11,166 nucleotides of DNA from Betaproteobacteria bacterium (GTDB lineage Bacteria > Pseudomonadota > Gammaproteobacteria > Burkholderiales > Burkholderiaceae_E): the NCBI GenBank assembly GCA_016868095.1, contig VGHV01000049.1:1-11166 (forward strand). Reading direction: 5' to 3'. The notes under the pieces were generated by a model. It ran no database searches and was not told where the DNA came from. It saw only the letters and a list, made by a program, of their open reading frames with translations. Made by a program: the position numbers and the translations under genes. Shown in pieces: positions 6,833 to 11,166 of the stretch (position 1 is its first letter; every line of letters begins with the position of its first letter).

Positions 6833-7894
6833 ATGACACAGCCGATGTTGGAAGCTCTCGTGGATGCAATCGATAAGGTTGCGCTTGCGCATGGTGATCG
6901 TGGAGCACGCGAACTTGCTGAGGCCGGGCAGTGGCCTGCACAGCTATGGCGTGACTTGCAAGACCTTGGGCTAGCTCAGGCTTGCCTTGCAGAGGAAGAC
7001 GGCGGGGTTGAGCTTTCGCTCGCCGAACTCTGGCCCTTGCTTGGGCGGCTAGCTTTTCACGCGCTCCCAGTACCAATTGCTGAGAGCGCGCTTGCCCTTG
7101 CGCTTGCCAAGCAGGCTGATTACCTGCCGGATGCAAGGCTGCATGATCAAGCATTGAGTGTGGGTCTTGTGGATGCTCATCTGCGCATTCGCGGGCTGAG
7201 CTACGGACCCATTTGCCAGGCCGCCTTGGTGGCGGTGGGGCAAGGCGCGACGGCATCGCTTGCCTGGGTGTATCGTCCCTGCGAACAAGAAGGTTTTCGC
7301 CCGGCACGTAATCTTGCTGGCGAGCCTTGCTGTGATTTGCAGTTCACAGCAAAGTCACTGGGTGACTTAAGTCAGATCGCACTTCCCCATGCTGATCGAT
7401 GGTTGATGCAGGCCGGAGCCCTTCTTCGCAGCGTTCAAATGAGTCATGCAATGAGCAAGGCTTTGCAGCTCTCACTGCAATTTGCCAATGAACGTGTTCA
7501 ATTCGGAAAGCCTATTGGTAAGTTTCAGGCGGTGCAGCACATGCTCGCGGTCATGGCAAGCGAGGTCGCAGCCGCGTCGGCTATGGTGGGTTCAGCAAGC
7601 GAGGCTTTTGCAGCCGCAAGCTGGCCTGATCCTGTCGATGCACATCGTTGTGAGTGGTGGGTGGGTGCGGCCAAGGCACGATGCGGCGAGGCTGCAGCTA
7701 AGGTCTTTGAAATTGCCCATCAGGTTCACGCTGCCATGGGTTATACCCGCGAACACATGTTGCACGTCACCACCCGCAGGCTTTTGGCGTGGCGCGATAG
7801 TTTTGGCGCCGAGCACTACTGGCAGAGCCGGCTGGGTCATCAGGCCATCAAACTTGGGGCTGACAAGCTTTGGGAAAAGCTTGTCCAGGCTTAA
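6833..7894 (+). CDS. Acyl-CoA dehydrogenase-like small (FAD-motif) subunit
   Basis: The 353-residue product is a divergent acyl-CoA dehydrogenase family member. Its N-terminal half is recognisable only loosely (AQACLAEEDGGVELSLAELWPLL, residues 48-70), and its beta domain lacks the SEPxxGSD and WxTS motifs. The C-terminal domain holds ANERVQFGKPIGKFQAVQHMLA (218-239), the RxQFG FAD-binding motif with R221, and HQVHAAMGYTREHMLH (296-311). It ends without a catalytic EGT segment. It complements exactly what the large subunit lacks, so an alpha-beta enzyme sharing FAD sites is likely, as known for actinobacterial steroid FadE pairs and as annotated for PimC/PimD. AGGTGAAG overlaps the upstream stop and ends two bases before the ATG, supporting coupled translation. 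Its 3' end faces that of hemB across 68 bp that show no clear terminator. Confidence 0.85.
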   Translation: MTQPMLEALVDAIDKVALAHGDRGARELAEAGQWPAQLWRDLQDLGLAQACLAEEDGGVELSLAELWPLLGRLAFHALPVPIAESALALALAKQADYLPDARLHDQALSVGLVDAHLRIRGLSYGPICQAALVAVGQGATASLAWVYRPCEQEGFRPARNLAGEPCCDLQFTAKSLGDLSQIALPHADRWLMQAGALLRSVQMSHAMSKALQLSLQFANERVQFGKPIGKFQAVQHMLAVMASEVAAASAMVGSASEAFAAASWPDPVDAHRCEWWVGAAKARCGEAAAKVFEIAHQVHAAMGYTREHMLHVTTRRLLAWRDSFGAEHYWQSRLGHQAIKLGADKLWEKLVQA

Positions 7895-7962
7895 GTGTCG
7901 GCCGTCAGTGTGCAGTTAGCGCGCAAGCTTTAACGCCATGCCGACTGTGCGCGGCTTGCCAT

Positions 7963-9060
<1,098 letters not shown>

Positions 9061-9067
9061 TCACACT

Positions 9068-9096
9068 TTTATCGGCTGTATTTGGCCGCACGTCAG
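9068..9096 (-). promoter_or_regulatory. Candidate sigma-70 promoter for hemB
   Basis: On the - strand CTGACG (9096-9091) and GATAAA (9073-9068) are separated by 17 bp, each matching the consensus at four of six bases. The transcript would start near 9061, giving a leader of about 65 nt before the ATG at 8994. The call is by eye only. Confidence 0.35.
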
Positions 9097-9114
9097 CCTG
9101 GACAAAACGCCTGC

Positions 9115-9142
9115 TTGCGGTTTTTTGTCTAGGGTTTATCAT
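9115..9142 (+). promoter_or_regulatory. Candidate sigma-70 promoter for a small RNA
   Basis: TTGCGG (9115-9120) and TATCAT (9137-9142) are 16 bp apart. The -10 matches at five of six bases, the -35 at three. A start near 9149 would give a transcript of about 140 nt ending at the intrinsic terminator at 9263-9291. No protein gene follows on this strand. Confidence 0.4.
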
Positions 9143-9148
9143 AGACAA
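9125..9148 (+). promoter_or_regulatory. Perfect 7-bp inverted repeat overlapping the promoter -10, operator candidate
   Basis: TTGTCTA (9125-9131) and TAGACAA (9142-9148) are exact inverted arms with a 10-nt spacer, centred between the -35 and -10 and covering the -10. This is the size and position of an operator for a dimeric repressor. I do not recognise the regulator. It could also form a hairpin if transcribed from further upstream. Confidence 0.45.
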
Positions 9149-9291
9149 CTAATGCAACTGACTTCGTAGCATGAGTCTTCGACCTGACTCCAACAGCTCT
9201 GGTGTCGGCTTGCATTACCCGCTTCTCCTCCCTGAGCGGGAGCCTTCAACTGAAAGGCGTTTGCCCCGGCTTGATGCCGGGGCCTCTTTTT
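9149..9291 (+). ncRNA. Candidate small regulatory RNA between hemB and engB
   Basis: This + strand stretch has a promoter-like pair just upstream and a strong intrinsic terminator at its end, with no supported reading frame. Three stems are visible. The first is GAGTC/GACTC (9173-9177 with 9186-9190). The second is CCCGCT/AGCGGG (9218-9223 with 9235-9240), with the 11-nt loop TCTCCTCCCTG. The third is the terminator GCCCCGGC/GCCGGGGC (9263-9270 with 9276-9283). The second loop contains CCTCC (9227-9231), complementary to Shine-Dalgarno sequences, a feature of several known bacterial small RNAs that bind mRNA start regions. An alternative stem CTCCC/GGGAG (9228-9232 with 9238-9242) would sequester part of that loop. 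The flanking genes are both on the other strand, so the terminator is not theirs. I do not recognise the family, and the exact 5' end is inferred. Confidence 0.42.
9263..9291 (+). terminator. Strong Rho-independent terminator
   Basis: GCCCCGGC (9263-9270), loop TTGAT, GCCGGGGC (9276-9283), then ctcTTTTT. The perfect 8-bp GC stem and T tract act on + strand transcripts only; on the - strand the stem is followed by AAACGCC. No annotated + strand gene precedes it, which points to a non-coding transcript. Confidence 0.85.
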
Positions 9292-9458
9292 CCCGCTACG
9301 GGTGCGTTTACGTTGATCTTGAAGCATGAGGGTTCATCGACAGGCTTTGGGAACATCAAACATGTATCAAATCAGCTGATGCAGTCAAAAAAATTGGACG
9401 TCATAGATATCTGACAGCTGTTTTACAGCTTTTCCGCGACCTGGACAAGCAACTTTTC
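9292..9458. other. Intergenic stretch with no gene seen
   Basis: Between the terminator and the 30-bp repeats I find no coding sequence or convincing promoter. A 5-bp stem AGCTG-tttta-CAGCT followed by TTTT (9416-9434) is a weak terminator-like element on the + strand. An A7 run lies near 9387-9393. Confidence 0.4.
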
Positions 9459-9548
9459 GGCATGCCTCGGTAAGGTATGAAGCAGTTAGGCATGCCGCAG
9501 GAGGGTATGACGCAGTTAGGCATGCCCCACGAAGGTATGAAGCCTACA
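9459..9548 (+). repeat. Three tandem 30-bp repeats with GGCATGCC palindromes
   Basis: Units begin at 9459, 9489 and 9519, each with the 8-bp palindrome GGCATGCC, then a variable centre, then GGTATGAnGCAGTTA in the first two and a changed end in the third. The array stops 14 bp before the engB stop codon, so it lies in the engB 3' region. Adjacent palindromes could pair in RNA as 8-bp stems with 22-nt loops. There are no spacers, so this is not a CRISPR array. Confidence 0.92.
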
Positions 9549-9562
9549 CGCGCCTCACTTGC

Positions 9563-10315
9563 TTAAGCTGATTCGGGCTGCTGTGCCTCAGCAGACCCAA
9601 GCAGCCAAACTTTGATCAATTCGCGGGTTTCATCAAGTCCCATGCGATGGGTCGCTGAAAAGAGCAGGCTCTGGAGCATCGCTTCCGAACGCACAAGCTC
9701 TCCGGCTTTAATTTTTGCCTTCATGGCCTTGATTGCTCGAAGTCGCTCTTGATGCGTGAGCTTATCGGCTTTCGTTAGTAGCATGACGACGGGTATGTGG
9801 GGGGCGACCCATCGCAATAGGTCCTCATCGAGCGTGGTAAGACCACGTCTCACATCACTGATCAAGACAACTGCTCTGAGATTTTTGCGTGCCTGCAAGT
9901 AGCTGCCAGCCAGTCGGTCCCATTGGGATTTCGTGTGGATGGGCGCTTCTGCATAACCATAGCCGGGTGTATCGACCAAGCGCCCGATCCAGACCGGCGT
10001 AAGCCTGGGCGTTTCGCTGAGACGCCCCGAAGATTCGCGAACAAGTTTTCTAGGCACTACGTTGTCTGCCACATCGTTGTCTTCGCGCTCCATGGCACTT
10101 GCAGGCAGTCGCAAGTTAAATAAATTCAGCGCTTGTGTGCGTCCTGGGGTCTTGGAGGCGAAGGCAAGTCGTTTGCGCTCGCAAAGAACATTGATAGCCG
10201 ATGACTTGCCTGCGTTGGAGCGTCCAACAAAGGCAATTTCGGGTAAGTCGTCCTTAGGTAAGTGTTCAAGGCGAACAACGGTATCAAGGAACTGAGCGGT
10301 TTGTAGCAGACTCAT
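9563..10315 (-). CDS. engB: Ribosome biogenesis GTP-binding protein EngB (YihA/YsxC), with an insertion in the G domain
   Basis: EngB is a small TRAFAC-class GTPase needed for late 50S subunit assembly. The 250-residue product shows all G motifs: G1 GRSNAGKSS (31-39), G2 TPGRTQ (56-61), G3 VDTPGYGYA (114-122), G4 TKAD (181-184) and G5 SATHRMG (220-226). It is about 40 residues longer than the usual 210. The extra length lies between NLF (64-66) and VDTPG (114): 47 residues against 8 in E. coli YihA. The insert is charged (PASAMEREDNDVADN, then RKLVRESSGRLSETPR) and would sit beside switch I. The ATG at 10315 gives the family start MSLLQTAQFLDTV; no strong ribosome binding site precedes it. 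It is divergent from the cytochrome gene, as in related genomes. Confidence 0.96.
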   Translation of the reverse strand: MSLLQTAQFLDTVVRLEHLPKDDLPEIAFVGRSNAGKSSAINVLCERKRLAFASKTPGRTQALNLFNLRLPASAMEREDNDVADNVVPRKLVRESSGRLSETPRLTPVWIGRLVDTPGYGYAEAPIHTKSQWDRLAGSYLQARKNLRAVVLISDVRRGLTTLDEDLLRWVAPHIPVVMLLTKADKLTHQERLRAIKAMKAKIKAGELVRSEAMLQSLLFSATHRMGLDETRELIKVWLLGSAEAQQPESA

Positions 10316-10401
10316 AAGATTGATTGCGCTGGCTATTGTAGAATCAAGTGCTTGCGACCATCCACGGCCGCGTTGCTTTGGCCTTTATCTGAGATCGAGT
10401 G
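10316..10401. promoter_or_regulatory. Divergent engB / cytochrome c4 promoter region
   Basis: This 86-bp gap must hold the engB promoter and probably that of the cytochrome. On the - strand TACAAT (10340-10335) resembles a -10 with a leader of only about a dozen bases to the engB ATG, but no good -35 is seen. TTGATT (10320-10325) and AATCAA (10342-10347) form a 6-bp inverted repeat around it. Confidence 0.35.
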
Positions 10402-11166
10402 ATGAATTCATTCATGCAAATGCCAGCCTTTCGAAAAGGCTCACACCATCCGCACTGCGCTTTGAGCCCTTTCTCGCTTCGCGTTCCGCTTGTGACAAGG
10501 CTGCAGCGTGCCGCACTTGTTTTGCGAAACGCGACGATGGTCATTGCCACTAGCCTTGGGCTGGCTATGGTGCCGATCATCGCTTCGGCCCAGGATAAGG
10601 CCGCAGGTAAGCCTGCAAAACCCGATATCGCTGCCGGTCAGCAAATCGCCTCGGGCGTGTGTGCGGGTTGCCATGCCGCAGACGGCAATAGCCCAAGTCC
10701 AGCCAACCCAAAGCTCGCCGCACAGCATGCCGCTTATCTTGCCAAGCAGCTGCACAACTTTAAGCCGCAGGCTGAAGGCAAACCCCCTGAGCGTAACAAT
10801 GCGATCATGCAAGGCTTTGCATCAGCACTCAACGATCAGCAAATCCGGGATGTTTCAGCCTATTTCGCTGCCCAAAAGCTCAAGCCAGCCGCAGCAAAGA
10901 ATAAGGATTTGGTTGAGCTTGGTCAGAAAATTTATCGTGGTGGGATTGCAGACAAGGGTGTTCCCGCCTGTGCGGGTTGCCATAGCCCCAACGGTGCAGG
11001 TATACCCGATCAATACCCCCGCCTCCAAGGCCAATACGCCGAATACACCGAGTCACAGCTTGTCGCCTTCCGTCAAGGGACGCGTGCAAACAGTTCGCAG
11101 ATGATGACCATAGCGGCTCGGATGTCTGACAAAGAGATGAAGGCGGTGTCTGACTATATCGCTGGT
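10402..11166 (+). CDS. Diheme cytochrome c4, 3'-truncated by the window edge
   Basis: Cytochrome c4 is a periplasmic or membrane-attached diheme electron carrier to terminal oxidases. The frame is open to the window end. Counting from the ATG at 10402, heme motifs CAGCH occur at residues 87-91 and 190-194, about 100 apart as in the family. Candidate axial methionines lie in NNAIMQGFASALNDQQI after the first heme and in SSQMMTIAARMSDKEM after the second. A hydrophobic stretch MVIATSLGLAMVPIIASAQ (residues 46-64) looks like a signal peptide core with cleavage after ASA. The start is uncertain. ATG 10402 has GAGA seven bases upstream but gives a 45-residue N-region; GTG 10492 would give a normal 34-residue signal peptide but has no ribosome binding site. 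In Burkholderiales this gene usually precedes cytochrome c maturation genes (resB/ccsA type), outside this window. Confidence 0.9.
   Translation, partial: MNSFMQMPAFRKGSHHPHCALSPFSLRVPLVTRLQRAALVLRNATMVIATSLGLAMVPIIASAQDKAAGKPAKPDIAAGQQIASGVCAGCHAADGNSPSPANPKLAAQHAAYLAKQLHNFKPQAEGKPPERNNAIMQGFASALNDQQIRDVSAYFAAQKLKPAAAKNKDLVELGQKIYRGGIADKGVPACAGCHSPNGAGIPDQYPRLQGQYAEYTESQLVAFRQGTRANSSQMMTIAARMSDKEMKAVSDYIAG

Noticed and set aside
6714..7307. Long - strand open frame (197 codons) opposite the dehydrogenase genes
   Set aside because: It is antisense to two well-supported genes, is rich in Arg, Gln and His as shadow frames are, and has no recognisable domain.
7923..7959. GCAAGC/GCTTGC inverted repeat between the small dehydrogenase subunit and hemB as a bidirectional terminator
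   Set aside because: The loop is 25 nt and neither strand has a T tract after the stem.
9101..9129. Terminator for + or - transcripts at the A/T-rich imperfect stem around CGC-ctgctt-GCG
   Set aside because: The stem needs bulges, and its T run is part of the arm. It overlaps the better-supported promoter -35.
9171..9329. 52-codon + strand frame in the hemB-engB gap
   Set aside because: It has no ribosome binding site, runs straight through the strong terminator and has no protein-like composition. A non-coding RNA explains the region better.
9407..9572. Open frame through the 30-bp repeats giving a 10-residue repeat (HAxxRYEAVR-like)
   Set aside because: No start codon exists in the frame. 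The open frame follows from the 30-bp (multiple of three) period.

Overview
The window looks like a Betaproteobacterium, most likely of the order Burkholderiales. The evidence is the order secY-infA-rpmJ-rpsM-rpsK-rpsD-rpoA-rplQ, followed further on by hemB, engB and a diheme cytochrome c4 gene, a neighbourhood I associate with that order. The protein sequences (SecY, S4, RpoA, a Mg-type HemB) agree. I cannot name a genus from this sequence.

Layout. Positions 1-4649 are the end of the spc operon and the alpha operon, all on the + strand: the C-terminal two thirds of SecY, IF-1, L36, S13, S11, S4, RNA polymerase alpha and L17. Between infA and rpmJ a 175-bp segment is tandemly duplicated. Its junction makes a 29-codon rpmJ'-'infA chimera with its own ribosome binding site, upstream of an intact rpmJ. 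From 4653 an ABC-2 type permease follows rplQ by 3 bp without an ATPase partner. A terminator-like hairpin lies inside its first codons, and the protein carries an exact 14-residue tandem duplication. After a block of three 37-bp repeats come two + strand acyl-CoA dehydrogenase genes (5637-7894) that look like the two subunits of a heteromeric flavoenzyme: the large one has the catalytic Glu candidate and the mid-domain FAD motifs, and the small one has the RxQFG motif. On the - strand follow hemB (7963-8994) and engB (9563-10315). A cytochrome c4 gene leaves the window on the + strand, divergent from engB.

The 568-bp gap between hemB and engB is the most interesting non-coding stretch. On the + strand it holds a promoter-like pair overlapped by a perfect 7-bp inverted repeat, then about 140 nt with three hairpins. 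One hairpin presents a CU-rich, anti-Shine-Dalgarno-like loop, and the last is a textbook intrinsic terminator. Together they suggest an undescribed small RNA gene. Three 30-bp tandem repeats, each beginning with the palindrome GGCATGCC, lie between it and engB.

A theme across the window is an unusual number of short tandem duplications: 175 bp, 42 bp, 3 x 37 bp, 3 x 30 bp and an imperfect 2 x 18 bp, four of the five between genes or at a gene boundary. Most genes are housekeeping: translation and transcription machinery, protein export, tetrapyrrole synthesis, ribosome assembly and respiration. The permease and the dehydrogenase pair look like accessory material set between rplQ and hemB.
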